Shown piece after piece: positions 52,977 through 62,018 of a stretch of DNA of 64,000 bases. The position numbers were made by a program, and so were the translations under genes. The notes under the pieces are model-generated. The model was not told the origin of the DNA, did not search any database, and was given only the letters and a program-made list of their open reading frames with translations. Source of the DNA: Bacteroidia bacterium (GTDB lineage Bacteria > Bacteroidota > Bacteroidia > Bacteroidales > CAJPTX01); the NCBI GenBank assembly GCA_002749065.1, contig PDTX01000004.1, forward strand, positions 1 to 64,000, written 5' to 3'. Positions within the stretch are counted from its first letter, which is position 1; each line of letters starts with the position of its first letter.

Positions 52977-55430
52977 CTACCGCAGCACGGCGCCGAACTC
53001 GCGCTCGAAGGTGGAGATGAGCTTCTGCATGCAGCGGTCGATGGCCTTGTCGTTGAGCGTGCCCTTCTCGTCCTGCAGGATGAAGGAGAGGGCGTAGGAC
53101 TTCTTCCCGGCGGCGATTTTCTCGCCCTCGTACACGTCGAAGAGGCCCACCCGCTGGATTAGCCGACCCTCGACCCTCAGGGCGCTGGCGGCCAGGTCGG
53201 CGAAGCGAACCCGGGCATCGAGCAGGAGGGCCAGGTCGCGGCGTACCTCCGGGAAGCGGGGCAGGGCCTTGATGGCGGGGCGACCCCGGCGCGCGATGCT
53301 CATCAGCTGCTCCCAGTCGATCTCGGCGAAGTGGACATCGGCCTTCAAGCCCTTGCGCCGGGCGAGCGTTGGGCTCACGAGGCCGAAGTGGGCGAGGGCT
53401 TGCCCGCTGTGGAGGAGCGTGGCGCCGTGCGCGTAGAGGCCCTCGGGTGCGTCGCCGTAGCTGAGGTCCGGCATCCCCAGGCCGAACAGGCCGAGTATGG
53501 CGAGGACCTCGCCCTTGAGGGTGAATACGTCCACGGGCGCGCCCTTGCCCCGCCAGCTGTCCTCGTGGCTCGTGCCGGTGAGGGTCAGGGCGAGGTGGCG
53601 GCGCTCGCGGTAGGCTCGGAGGGGCTCCTCGGGGGTGGAGGGGCTCCCCGTCTGGGTGAATACCTTGCCGAACTCGAAGAGCGCGAGCCGGGGGCGTTGC
53701 CGGGCCACGTTGCGGGCCACGGCATCGAGCGCGCCCATGATGAGGCTGGGGCGCAGCACGTTCAGGTCGGCGCTCAGGGGGTTGACCACGCCCACGAGTG
53801 CCTCCTCGGGGTAGGCCGCCAGGTCGGCGTAGTCGGTCCGCGCGTTGAGCGAGATGGCCATCACCTCGTGGAAGCCCCGCCCGGCCAGGCGCTCGGCCAC
53901 CTCGTACCTGAGGCCCGGGGCGATGTCCTCGCCCGTAGTGGGCAGGGTGAAGCGTAGCCCCTCGGGCAGGGGGACGCGGTCGAAGCCGTAGAGGCGGAGT
54001 AGCTCCTCGTACACGTCCTCGGGCCGGGTCACGTCGATGCGGTAGTAGGGCACCTCGATGCTGAGCCAGTCGCCCTCCTGCTCCAGCACTTTGATTTCCA
54101 GGCCCTCGAAGAGTCGTTGCCGGGTCTGCTCGTCCATGGCCACGCCCAGCACCCGTTCGGCGCGTTCCGGGCTGAAGCGTATGCGCCGCGGGGCGACGGG
54201 CCGGGGGTAGTGGTCCAGCATGCCGCCCTCGATTCTGCCGCCGGCTACCTCCACGATTAGCGCGGCGGCGTAGCGTAGGGCCAGGGGCGTGAGGCCGGGG
54301 TCTATGCCCCGCTCGAAGCGGAAGGAGGCATCGGTGTTCAGCCCGTGTCGGCGGGCGGTTCGGCGGATGGCGGTGGGCTCGAAGGTGGCGGCCTCGAGGA
54401 AGATGTCCGTCGTCTGGTCGGTCACCCCGGAGCTCAGCCCGCCCAGCACGCCGGCCAGGCATAGGGGTGTGTCGCCGTCGCAGACCATGTAGTCGTTCGC
54501 GTCCAGCTTGCGCTCCTTGCCGTCGAGGGTGGTGAAGGCCGTCCCTTCGCGTAGCCGCTGGAGGCTCACGCGCCCGCTGCGGAGGGCCCTGAGGTCGAAG
54601 GCGTGTAGGGGGTTGCCCAGGTCGTGGAGCACGAGGTTGGTGATGTCCACCACGTTGTTGATGGGCTCCAGGCCTATGGCGCGGAGGGTGTGCTGCACCC
54701 ACTCGGGGCTCTGGGCCACCGTGACCCCCCTGATGGTCAGGCCCGTGTAGCGTAGGCAGCCGGTGCGGTCGATTTCGCCCAGCTCGACGGGGGCTGCGCC
54801 CTCCGCCTCGGGCAGGGTGGGCTCGGGCAGGGTGGCCCGGCAGGGCGAGTCGAGGCTGAGGTAGGCGGCCAGGTCGCGCGCCACGCCGTAGTGCGACATG
54901 GCGTCTGCCCGGTTGGCCGTCAGGCCGATTTCGATGGTCCAGTCGCGGCCCACCTCGAAGAGCTCCGTGAGCGGGGTGCCGGGCGGGAGCGGGGTGTCGA
55001 GCACCATGATGCCGTCGTGGCTGCCCCCCAGTCCGACCTCATCCTCGGCGCATATCATGCCCTCGGAGGCCTCGCCCCGGAGCTTCGACTTCTTTATGGT
55101 GAAGTGCTTGCCCTCCGCGTCGTAGAGCCTTGTGCCGACGGGGGCCACCACCACCTTCTGCCCGGCCGCCACGTTGGGCGCGCCGCAGACGATGCCCAGG
55201 GGCGCTGGGCCCCCCACATCGACGGTGCAGACCCTCAGCCTATCGGCGTTGGGGTGGGGCGTGCAGGTGAGCACCTGGCCGACCACCAGCCCGGCCAGCC
55301 CGCCCCGCACGGAGCAGTACTCCTCCACGCCGTCGACCTCCAGGCCGATCTGCGTGAGCACCCCGACCATGCGCTCGAGCTCCATGGGGCGGGGCAGGAA
55401 ATGGTTCACCCGATTGTACGAAACCTTCAT
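52977..55430 (-). CDS. pheT: phenylalanine--tRNA ligase beta subunit
   Basis: Beta subunit of the alpha2-beta2 phenylalanyl-tRNA synthetase. The 817 residues match the full bacterial form: MKVSYNRVNHFL N-terminus, tRNA-binding OB-fold (about residues 40-155, with VCGAPNVAAGQKVVVAPVG), B3/B4 editing region (LTANRADAMSHYGVARDLAAY), B5 domain, the catalytic-like core and the C-terminal anticodon-binding FDX-ACB domain (about 725-817, FPEVRRDLALLLD and GEKIAAGKKSYALSFILQDE). No pheS is adjacent. The gene lies downstream of der and era on the same strand. Confidence 0.97.
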   Translation of the reverse strand: MKVSYNRVNHFLPRPMELERMVGVLTQIGLEVDGVEEYCSVRGGLAGLVVGQVLTCTPHPNADRLRVCTVDVGGPAPLGIVCGAPNVAAGQKVVVAPVGTRLYDAEGKHFTIKKSKLRGEASEGMICAEDEVGLGGSHDGIMVLDTPLPPGTPLTELFEVGRDWTIEIGLTANRADAMSHYGVARDLAAYLSLDSPCRATLPEPTLPEAEGAAPVELGEIDRTGCLRYTGLTIRGVTVAQSPEWVQHTLRAIGLEPINNVVDITNLVLHDLGNPLHAFDLRALRSGRVSLQRLREGTAFTTLDGKERKLDANDYMVCDGDTPLCLAGVLGGLSSGVTDQTTDIFLEAATFEPTAIRRTARRHGLNTDASFRFERGIDPGLTPLALRYAAALIVEVAGGRIEGGMLDHYPRPVAPRRIRFSPERAERVLGVAMDEQTRQRLFEGLEIKVLEQEGDWLSIEVPYYRIDVTRPEDVYEELLRLYGFDRVPLPEGLRFTLPTTGEDIAPGLRYEVAERLAGRGFHEVMAISLNARTDYADLAAYPEEALVGVVNPLSADLNVLRPSLIMGALDAVARNVARQRPRLALFEFGKVFTQTGSPSTPEEPLRAYRERRHLALTLTGTSHEDSWRGKGAPVDVFTLKGEVLAILGLFGLGMPDLSYGDAPEGLYAHGATLLHSGQALAHFGLVSPTLARRKGLKADVHFAEIDWEQLMSIARRGRPAIKALPRFPEVRRDLALLLDARVRFADLAASALRVEGRLIQRVGLFDVYEGEKIAAGKKSYALSFILQDEKGTLNDKAIDRCMQKLISTFEREFGAVLR

Positions 55431-55468
55431 CTATGCTGCGTCCTAAAAATCCGTGATGGTCTATGCGG

Positions 55469-55876
55469 CTACTGGTCCGCGCCCCGCACCTTCCCGCGGG
55501 AGATGTGGAGCACGCCGTTCTTCTTCCCGTAGGTGTTGCTCGGGTCCTCGAGCGTGTAGAAGTAGGTGCCGGTGGTCAGCTCGTCGCCCCGGGCGTTGCG
55601 CCCGTCGAAGACGATGTGCGAGCCCTCGCCCGTGTAGACCAGCGAGCCGTCGCGGGTGAAGAGCGAGAGTACCATGTGCGCGCCCTTGTCGTTGCGCAGG
55701 ACGAACACGTCGTTGACCCCGTCGCCGTTGGGGGTCACGATGTTGGGGAGCTCGTCGGGGCCCACCCGCGTTTGGTCCTCGCCCTGGGCGGCGGCCCGGG
55801 CCGTCAGGCCGGTGAGCAGCAGCAGGGCCAGCAGCCCCCGGAGGGCGTGTTGGATGGATTGGATACGTTTTTTCAT
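55469..55876 (-). CDS. minimal protein with T9SS type B (gliding-associated) C-terminal domain
   Basis: Only 135 residues: a Sec signal peptide (about 1-31, ending ARAAAQG), then directly the CHU_C/TIGR04131-type domain, recognised by LPNIVTPNGDGVNDVF (about 43-58), LFTRDGSLVYTG and the closing LTTGTYFYTLED. Type B domains normally sit at the C-terminus of very large adhesins, so a protein consisting of signal plus domain is unusual. It may be a T9SS-dependent surface protein in its own right or a partner of the secretion machinery. It lies 38 nt upstream of pheT. Confidence 0.85.
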   Translation of the reverse strand: MKKRIQSIQHALRGLLALLLLTGLTARAAAQGEDQTRVGPDELPNIVTPNGDGVNDVFVLRNDKGAHMVLSLFTRDGSLVYTGEGSHIVFDGRNARGDELTTGTYFYTLEDPSNTYGKKNGVLHISRGKVRGADQ

Positions 55877-55903
55877 GGCGATTCTCCTTGGTTGTATAGC
55901 CGG

Positions 55904-57019
55904 TCAGACATTGCGCGTGAGGCGCTGGACGATGTGGAACTTGTTGAAGAACTCCTTGGCGAACACGCGGATGACCGTGTAGGCCGGGATGGCCAGGAGC
56001 ATGCCCAGCACCCCGGCGATCTGGCCGGCCATCAGCAGGATGATGAATATCTCCAGCGGCAGGGCGTTGACGCTGCCCGCGTAGATGTAGGGCTGGAGGA
56101 AGAAGTTGTCGATCAGGCGGACGATCAGGAATATGGCGCAGACCAGCAGCACCAGGGTGCCCAGCGACATGGAGAGCCCGGCCCCGGCGTATATGGCCGT
56201 GACGATGATCAGGGCGATGGCCAGCGCGATGATGGCCCCCACGTAGGGGATGACGTTGAGGATGCCGGCCAGCAGGCCGATGACCACCGAGGTGTTGAGC
56301 GGCAGGCTGATCAGGAGGATGCCCACGGTGGTCAGCACGGTGATCACCACGCTCTCGATGAAGATGCCCAGGAAGTAGCGCTGCAGGAGGCTCATCACCT
56401 CGTTCATGGCGTGGCGTATGTTCTCCTCGTAGCGCTCGGGGAAGAACATGGTGAGCGCCTCCACCGAGAGGCCCTCCTCGCGCAGGAAGAAGAAGCTGAT
56501 GAAGCTGATGGAGAACAGGGCGATGAACAGGTCCGTGATCAGCGTGGCCGTCGAGGAGAAGAAGTTCGAGAAGAAGGACGCGTCGAAGAAGCCCATGAGC
56601 TGGGCGCGGATCTCGTTCCGCAGGGAGAAGTCCTCCATGCCCTCGGGGAGGAAGACCTCCAGCTGGTGCTGCACCGTCGCCAGGGGGGCGGCGAAGTTGG
56701 AGAGCAGCTCGGCCGGGTCGGCGTTGCGCAGCTCCTCGAACTGCGAGGCCATCAGGGGGAACATCCCGTAGAGGAACAGGTTGGTCAGCCCGATGAAGGT
56801 GAGCAGGGTCACCCCGGCGGCCAGCGAGGCGGGCACGTGCCAGCGGCCCAGGCGGATGCGCTGCAGCAGGCGGACCAGCGGCTTGCCCACCAGCGAGATG
56901 ATGATGGAGCAGACGATGTACCAGACTATGCTCGAGAAGAACCAGATAAGGAACAGGACCAGCAGGATGGTCGCCCCTATCGTCAGGTACTTGGTGATGC
57001 TTTTGAGCCCGCCCCCCAT
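55904..57019 (-). CDS. AI-2E family transporter (PerM-like)
   Basis: A 371-residue inner-membrane protein with about eight membrane segments: an N-terminal pair (about residues 10-70), a long extracytoplasmic stretch with amphipathic helices (about 85-150), and a C-terminal bundle that includes LNVIPYVGAIIALAIALIIV (about 235-254), the hallmark PYVG motif of the family. Members have been linked to autoinducer-2 export or Na+/H+ exchange, but substrate is uncertain. It overlaps neither neighbour and starts 7 nt after the der stop, so it is likely in the era-der operon. Confidence 0.92.
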   Translation of the reverse strand: MGGGLKSITKYLTIGATILLVLFLIWFFSSIVWYIVCSIIISLVGKPLVRLLQRIRLGRWHVPASLAAGVTLLTFIGLTNLFLYGMFPLMASQFEELRNADPAELLSNFAAPLATVQHQLEVFLPEGMEDFSLRNEIRAQLMGFFDASFFSNFFSSTATLITDLFIALFSISFISFFFLREEGLSVEALTMFFPERYEENIRHAMNEVMSLLQRYFLGIFIESVVITVLTTVGILLISLPLNTSVVIGLLAGILNVIPYVGAIIALAIALIIVTAIYAGAGLSMSLGTLVLLVCAIFLIVRLIDNFFLQPYIYAGSVNALPLEIFIILLMAGQIAGVLGMLLAIPAYTVIRVFAKEFFNKFHIVQRLTRNV

Positions 57020-57025
57020 CTCCGG

Positions 57026-58330
57026 CTACTTCTTGCGCATGAAAATCTGTATGGGCACCCCGCTGAAGTCGTAGGCGCTGCGCAGCCGGTTCTCCAGGAA
57101 GCGCTTGTAGGGCTCCTTGACGTACTGCGGCAGGTTGCAGAAGAAGGCGAAGGCCGGGAAGGGCGTGGGCAGCTGGGTCACGAACTTGATGCGGATGTAC
57201 TTCCCCTTGTTGGCCGGGGGCGGGGTCTCCTGGATCAGGGGCAGCATGTAGCTGTTGAGCTCGCTGGTGCTGACGCGCCGGCTGCGGTTGGCCTGCACCT
57301 CCATGGCCCCCTCGAGCACCTTCAGGATGCGCTGCTTGGTCACCGCCGAGGTGAAGAAGATGGGCACGTCGTTGAAGGGGGCGATGCGCTCGCGGATGGC
57401 GCGCTCGTACTCCAGGGTGCTGTGCGTGTCCTTCTCTACCAGGTCCCACTTGTTGACCACGATGACCACCCCCTTGCGGTTGCGCACCACCAGGTCGAAG
57501 ATGGACTGGTCCTGCGCCTCGAAGCCCCGCGTCGCGTCGATGACCAGCAGGCACACGTCGCTCAGCTCGATGGCCCGGATGGAGCGGATGACCGAGTAGA
57601 ACTCCAGGTCCTCGTGCACCTTGCCCTTCTTGCGCAGCCCGGCCGTGTCGACCATCATGAAGTTGTGGCCGAACTTGGTGTAGCGCGAGCCGATCGCGTC
57701 GCGGGTCGTCCCGGCGATGGGCGTGACGATGTTGCGCTCCTGGCCCACCAGCGCGTTGATGATGGAGGACTTGCCCACGTTGGGGCGGCCCACGATGGTC
57801 AGGCGCGGCAGGCCCTCCTCGTCCTCCAGCGCCCGGTTGGGCAGCAGGGCCACGATGCGGTCGAGCAGCTCGCCCGTGCCGCTGCCGTTGAGCGCCGACA
57901 CGCCGAAGGGGTCGCCCAGCCCCAGCCCGTAGAAGCCGTACACGTCGGCCACCCGGAAGCCGTCGTCCACCTTGTTCACCACCAGGAGCACCGGCTTGGC
58001 CGACTTCTGCAGCATCCGGGCCACCCGCTCGTCCTGGTCGGTGATGCCGGTGACCACGTCCACCACGAAGACCACCACGTCGGCCTCCTCTATCCCCAGC
58101 TCGGCCTGGGCCCGTATCTCCCGCTCGAAGATGTCGTCCGAGCCCACCACGTAGCCCCCCGTGTCGATCACCGAGAACTCCTTGCCGTTCCAGTCCGTCT
58201 TGCCGTAGATCCTGTCGCGGGTCACCCCGGCCTGCTCGTCCACTATCGCGGCGCGCCGGCCCACCAGCCGGTTGAAGAGCGTGCTCTTGCCCACGTTCGG
58301 GCGACCTACTATCGCTACTATCCCTGCCAT
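57026..58330 (-). CDS. der: ribosome-associated double GTPase Der (EngA)
   Basis: Essential GTPase for maturation of the 50S ribosomal subunit. Two tandem G domains are visible, each with P-loop GRPNVGKS (about residues 8-15 and 180-187), DTGG or DTAG switch II motifs, and NKxD motifs ([17 protein letters not shown]). A C-terminal KH-like domain follows (about 350-434, ending [10 protein letters not shown]). The 434 residues match the family. It follows era by 60 nt on the same strand. Confidence 0.97.
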   Translation of the reverse strand: MAGIVAIVGRPNVGKSTLFNRLVGRRAAIVDEQAGVTRDRIYGKTDWNGKEFSVIDTGGYVVGSDDIFEREIRAQAELGIEEADVVVFVVDVVTGITDQDERVARMLQKSAKPVLLVVNKVDDGFRVADVYGFYGLGLGDPFGVSALNGSGTGELLDRIVALLPNRALEDEEGLPRLTIVGRPNVGKSSIINALVGQERNIVTPIAGTTRDAIGSRYTKFGHNFMMVDTAGLRKKGKVHEDLEFYSVIRSIRAIELSDVCLLVIDATRGFEAQDQSIFDLVVRNRKGVVIVVNKWDLVEKDTHSTLEYERAIRERIAPFNDVPIFFTSAVTKQRILKVLEGAMEVQANRSRRVSTSELNSYMLPLIQETPPPANKGKYIRIKFVTQLPTPFPAFAFFCNLPQYVKEPYKRFLENRLRSAYDFSGVPIQIFMRKK

Positions 58331-58390
58331 TACCTTGCTTTAGCTCCTTCCCTCTACGCGTAGCCCGCGGCCCGGGGCCACGGGGCATCG

Positions 58391-59278
58391 CTATTCTATG
58401 TATCCGAAATTGCGCAGCGCGCCCGCGTCGTCGCGCCACCGCTCCTTGGTCTGCACCAGGAGGCGGAGGAACACCCGCTTGTCCAGGAACACCTCCAGGT
58501 CGCGGCGCGCCTCCGTCCCGATGCGGCGGATCATCCGCCCCCCCCGGCCGATGAGGATGCCCCGCTGCGAGTCGCGCGCCACGTAGACCACCGCCTCGAT
58601 GTGGTCCATGGTCTCCCCCTCGGTGTACTCCCTGACCACCACCTCCACCGAGTAGGGCACCTCCTCCGCGCAGTTCTGCAGGATCTTCTCCCGCACGATC
58701 TCCGTCACGAAGAACCGCGTGGGGCGGTCGGTCAGCTGGTCCTCCGGGTAGTACTTGGGCGCGACGGGCAGCAGGCGGATGAGCGCGGCCTGCACCTGCT
58801 CCACGCCGAAGCCCTCCAGCGCCGAGACCGGGAACACCGCCGCCCCGGGGAAGCGCTGCTCCCACGCCGCCACCAGCCGCTCCAGCTCCCGCTGGTTGGA
58901 GAGGTCGATCTTGTTGATGACCACCACCTTCGGGATGGGGCTGCCCGCGACCCGCTCCAGCACCTCCGCGTGCTTGTCCCACTGCTCCACCACGTCGGTG
59001 ATGTAGAGCAGCACGTCCGAGTCCTGCAGCGTGCTCTCCACCGCCCCCAGCATCGCCTTCTGCAGCTCGTAGGCCGGCCGCAGGATGCCCGGCGTGTCGG
59101 AGTACACAATCTGGTAGTCCGCGTGGTTCACAATCCCGAATATCCGGTGCCGCGTGGTCTGGCTCTTGTGCGTCACGATGGACAGCCGCTCACCCACCAA
59201 GCGGTTCATCAGGGTCGACTTCCCCACGTTCGGGTTGCCCAGAATGCTCACAAAACCCGCCTTATGCTCTACGCCCAT
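58391..59278 (-). CDS. era: GTPase Era
   Basis: Assembly GTPase that binds 16S rRNA near its 3' end. The G domain shows [14 protein letters not shown] (about residues 12-25), the effector loop with TTRHRIFGI, DTPGILRPAYELQ (switch II) and NKIDLSNQ. The C-terminal KH domain has RGGRMIRRIGTEARRDLEVF (about 240-259). The start at ATG 59278 (MGVEHKAGFVSI) gives 295 residues, the usual length; ten further upstream codons overlap the promoter and are not used. Confidence 0.97.
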   Translation of the reverse strand: MGVEHKAGFVSILGNPNVGKSTLMNRLVGERLSIVTHKSQTTRHRIFGIVNHADYQIVYSDTPGILRPAYELQKAMLGAVESTLQDSDVLLYITDVVEQWDKHAEVLERVAGSPIPKVVVINKIDLSNQRELERLVAAWEQRFPGAAVFPVSALEGFGVEQVQAALIRLLPVAPKYYPEDQLTDRPTRFFVTEIVREKILQNCAEEVPYSVEVVVREYTEGETMDHIEAVVYVARDSQRGILIGRGGRMIRRIGTEARRDLEVFLDKRVFLRLLVQTKERWRDDAGALRNFGYIE

Positions 59279-59305
59279 GCTCGTGATTGCTATGCTCTTT
59301 GGCGG

Positions 59306-59313
59306 CAAAGATA
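59306..59313 (-). promoter_or_regulatory. -7 element of era-der
   Basis: Minus-strand TATCTTTG, a match to TAnnTTTG, 28 nt before the era ATG at 59278. A clear -33 TTG was not seen. Confidence 0.5.
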
Positions 59314-59489
59314 ATCATTATGGGTGAACTACGCCGCGCGCCGGGCCAAAGCCCCCTTCCCCGCCCGCCCACGCTAGGTAAAATATTATCACTACATTTG
59401 CTGCACGCCTGCATACGCTCTGGCCGGAGGGGGTCGCGCCCCCGGTCGGCGGTAGGCCGATCGCTAGTTCCGTACCAATAACCATTGTC

Positions 59490-60860
59490 ATGAACGCCAT
59501 GAAGAGCTTCACCCATTCGCCCACCGTACGCCTCGTTACCCTCGGTATCCTGGCCCTCATACTGCTCATCCCCCAGTTCCTGGTCGACGCCATCGTCAGC
59601 GACAGGCAGTACTCCTACAGCAGCGCCCAGCGCTCCATCGCCGAGCCCTGGGGCCAGGAGCAGACCATCGTCCCGCCCCGCATCGCCGTGCCCTACAGCG
59701 AGGACGTGCGCAACAGCAAGGGGCAGGTGGTGAGGGTGCGCAAGGGGCTAGCCTTCGTGCTGCCCGACAGCGTCGACATACAGGCCGACGTGAGCACCGA
59801 GTACCGCTACCGGGGCATATACCGCTCCCTGCTGGACCAGGCGAAGGTGAGCGTCACCGGCGAGTTCGCCTCCCTGCAGAACGCCGTGCCCCACGACAAG
59901 GACCGCACCTACTTCTGGGGCCAGGTCGTCATCTTCACCAACGTGTCGGACCTGGTGGGCCTCAAGTCCCTCATCCGCGTGGACCTCGACAGCACCCCCA
60001 TCGAGCTCAAGCCCGGCCTGCCCAGCTTCATGAAGATCGCCAGCGATGGGGACAAGCACCCCCTCTCGGCCACCTTCGGCCTGAAGAAGCCCGACCTGCC
60101 CCTGCGCTTCTCCTACACCTACGAGCTCAACGGCTCCGAGGCCATACACTTCCTGCCCCTGGCCGGCACCACCCACGTGCAGCTCCACACCGACTACCCC
60201 CACCCCTCCTTCGTGGGGGCCCAGCTGCCCAGCAAGCGCACCATCACCGACAGCACCACCGAGGCCGAGTGGAAGATCCTCTATGTCAACCGCAACTCGC
60301 CCCAGCAGTACGACTGGAACTTCGACGAGGACGGCGACCTCCCCAGCCGGGCCAACGCCCACGACTACTACTACGAGGCGGACTCCCGCTTCGGCATGAA
60401 GTTCCGCGAGACGCACAACCTCTACGACCTGGTCGAGCGCGCCGTCAAGTACGGCATCCTCCTGATCGTCTTCACCTTCCTGACCTTCTTCTTCACCGAC
60501 CAGTTCACCAGCACCAACATCCCCATCGTGGGCTACCTGCTCGTCGGCCTGGCCCTCATCCTCTTCTACACCCTCCTGCTCTCCATCGCCGAGTACCTGA
60601 GCTTCGGGCCGGCCTACCTCATCGCCGCGCTGGCCATCACCGCCCAGATCTCCGCGTACCTCTACGGCTTCGTCCGGCAGATGACCCCCGTCATCTTCTG
60701 CGCCGGCGTGCTGGGCATACTCTACACCTTCCTCTACATCATACTCCGCATGGAGACCTTCCCCCTGCTGGTGGGCTCCATATTCCTCTTCCTCATGCTG
60801 GGCCTGGTCATGTACCTCTCCCAGCGCATGAGCTGGACCGCCGACCCGACCCAGCCTTAG
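59490..60860 (+). CDS. creD: cell envelope integrity protein CreD
   Basis: Inner-membrane protein of 456 residues. One N-terminal membrane segment (about residues 14-33) precedes a large periplasmic domain (about 40-315, with the family phrase IAEPWGQEQTIVPPRIAVPY and FTYELNGSEAIHFLPL-type region SYTYELNGSEAIHFLPL near 210), followed by a C-terminal bundle of six or so segments (about 320-445). CreD is induced by CreBC in enterobacteria and affects envelope integrity; no two-component genes are near here. The exact role is unknown. Confidence 0.93.
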   Translation: MNAMKSFTHSPTVRLVTLGILALILLIPQFLVDAIVSDRQYSYSSAQRSIAEPWGQEQTIVPPRIAVPYSEDVRNSKGQVVRVRKGLAFVLPDSVDIQADVSTEYRYRGIYRSLLDQAKVSVTGEFASLQNAVPHDKDRTYFWGQVVIFTNVSDLVGLKSLIRVDLDSTPIELKPGLPSFMKIASDGDKHPLSATFGLKKPDLPLRFSYTYELNGSEAIHFLPLAGTTHVQLHTDYPHPSFVGAQLPSKRTITDSTTEAEWKILYVNRNSPQQYDWNFDEDGDLPSRANAHDYYYEADSRFGMKFRETHNLYDLVERAVKYGILLIVFTFLTFFFTDQFTSTNIPIVGYLLVGLALILFYTLLLSIAEYLSFGPAYLIAALAITAQISAYLYGFVRQMTPVIFCAGVLGILYTFLYIILRMETFPLLVGSIFLFLMLGLVMYLSQRMSWTADPTQP

Positions 60861-60898
60861 GGAGCACCAGAAAGTGGGCCGAATTTTCACCCCCCTTG

Positions 60899-60928
60899 TT
60901 GTACATCCGGAAAAGTGTACTACCTTTG
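60899..60928 (+). promoter_or_regulatory. promoter of tRNA-Met
   Basis: TTG at 60899-60901, 19 nt, then TACCTTTG at 60921-60928. A full consensus match, about 38 nt before the tRNA. Confidence 0.75.
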
Positions 60929-60965
60929 CAGCGCAAAAGGGTAGGGGGGTGAGAGTTCGGCGGAT

Positions 60966-61039
60966 GGCGAGGTAGCTCAGCTGGTTAGAGCGCATGATTC
61001 ATAATCATGAGGTCGGCGGTTCAAGCCCGCCTCTCGCTA
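60966..61039 (+). tRNA. tRNA-Met (anticodon CAT)
   Basis: GGCGAGG acceptor strand pairs with TCTCGCT (two G-U pairs), followed by discriminator A. The D-arm GCTCAGCTGGTTAGAGC, the anticodon arm CATGA-TTCATAA-TCATG and the T-arm GGCGGTTCAAGCCCGCC are complete. CCA is not encoded. It resembles an elongator tRNA-Met; a CAT anticodon modified to read AUA (tRNA-Ile2) cannot be excluded by eye. Confidence 0.93.
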
Positions 61040-61058
61040 CTTCTCATGGTTGATAGAT

Positions 61059-61100
61059 GAAGAAGGGGTTGCAGCGCATCCAGCGCGCAACCCCTTCTTC
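61059..61100 (+). terminator. hairpin after tRNA-Met
   Basis: A 14-bp perfect stem (61059-61072 with 61087-61100) with an inner GCGC/GCGC pairing. No T-run follows directly, though the 3' arm itself is T-rich (CCCCTTCTTC). It probably ends the tRNA transcript or protects its 3' end. Confidence 0.5.
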
Positions 61101-61233
61101 GTGCTCGTGGGCGGACGGAGGGCCACGCACCCTCCCGGTGAGGGGCCGCACGGGCCAGCGACTTGCCCCAGAGGGTAAACCTTCTGCCAGCATATCCGTT
61201 CTACAAAATAGCCCAAACGAAGGATAGAACATC

Positions 61234-61857
61234 TTGCATAGGCAACCCAAGCTCCGACTACTCTTCCCCATCCTCCTAGCAATCATCGGCCTGGCCGGGG
61301 GTGCGCGGGCCCAGGATGGGGCGGTGGCCTTCAGAACGCCCGAGGGGCTGCTCCTCCCGTGCTGGGTCGAGAACGGCGACACCATCCCCTACGCCTACAT
61401 CCCCCCCGTGACCATCTCCACCCCGCGGCGCTTCAAGCGCAAGCGCGACTACTGGTCGTACCAGCGCCGCATCCGCAACCTCAAGAAGGTCTACCCCTAC
61501 GCGAAGATGGCGCGCGACACGCTCCGCAAGATGGACTCGGTGTACCAGTCGCTCAAGTCGCGCGGGGCCCAGCGGCGCTACGTGCAGCAGATGAACGAGC
61601 AGCTCCGGCGGCAGTTCGAGAAGCAGATACGCCAGCTGACCTACTCGCAGGGGCGCATGTTCATCAAGCTGATCGACCGGGAGACGGGCCGCTCCACCTT
61701 CTCCATCATCAAGCAGTTCAAGGGGGGCTTCACCGCCTCCTTCTTCCAGGGGGTGGCCCGCCTGTTCGGCGAGGACCTCAAGGCCCGCTACGACCCTGAG
61801 GGGGAGGACCGTATCCTCGAGGAGCTCATACACGAGTACGAGATGGGGAGGCTCTAG
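61234..61857 (+). CDS. secreted DUF4294 domain protein
   Basis: A 207-residue Bacteroidota-specific protein. A signal peptide (about residues 1-26, ending ARAQDG) leads to the DUF4294 region: GDTIPYAYIPPVTI, then YWSYQRRIRNLKKVYPYAKMA (about residues 71-91) and a basic helical body with a GRMFIKLIDRETGRSTFSII segment. No ATG in this frame precedes the signal peptide; the in-frame TAG at 61225-61227 limits the start to TTG 61234 (or ATC 61231), so a non-ATG start is implied. Function unknown; it likely resides in the periplasm. Confidence 0.85.
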   Translation: MHRQPKLRLLFPILLAIIGLAGGARAQDGAVAFRTPEGLLLPCWVENGDTIPYAYIPPVTISTPRRFKRKRDYWSYQRRIRNLKKVYPYAKMARDTLRKMDSVYQSLKSRGAQRRYVQQMNEQLRRQFEKQIRQLTYSQGRMFIKLIDRETGRSTFSIIKQFKGGFTASFFQGVARLFGEDLKARYDPEGEDRILEELIHEYEMGRL

Positions 61858-62018
61858 GGCCACAGCCGCGAGCCGGGCCAGTAGCCCCTCCCCGCGTACC
61901 CCGCTTTCCCGGTGGCCTCCCCCCTTTTCCGGCCGAATTTCGGGCATCAGCTCGCGTTTCTCGAAGAAAGTACTACTTTTACGAACCGTAAGACTAACCC
62001 TGAACCTGAACAAGACCT

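Noticed and set aside
55461..58982. Very long overlapping open frames on both strands across der and the AI-2E transporter gene
   Set aside because: The der, AI-2E and era frames carry complete family motifs. The alternative frames are Gly/Arg/Pro- or His/Leu-rich without any recognisable feature.
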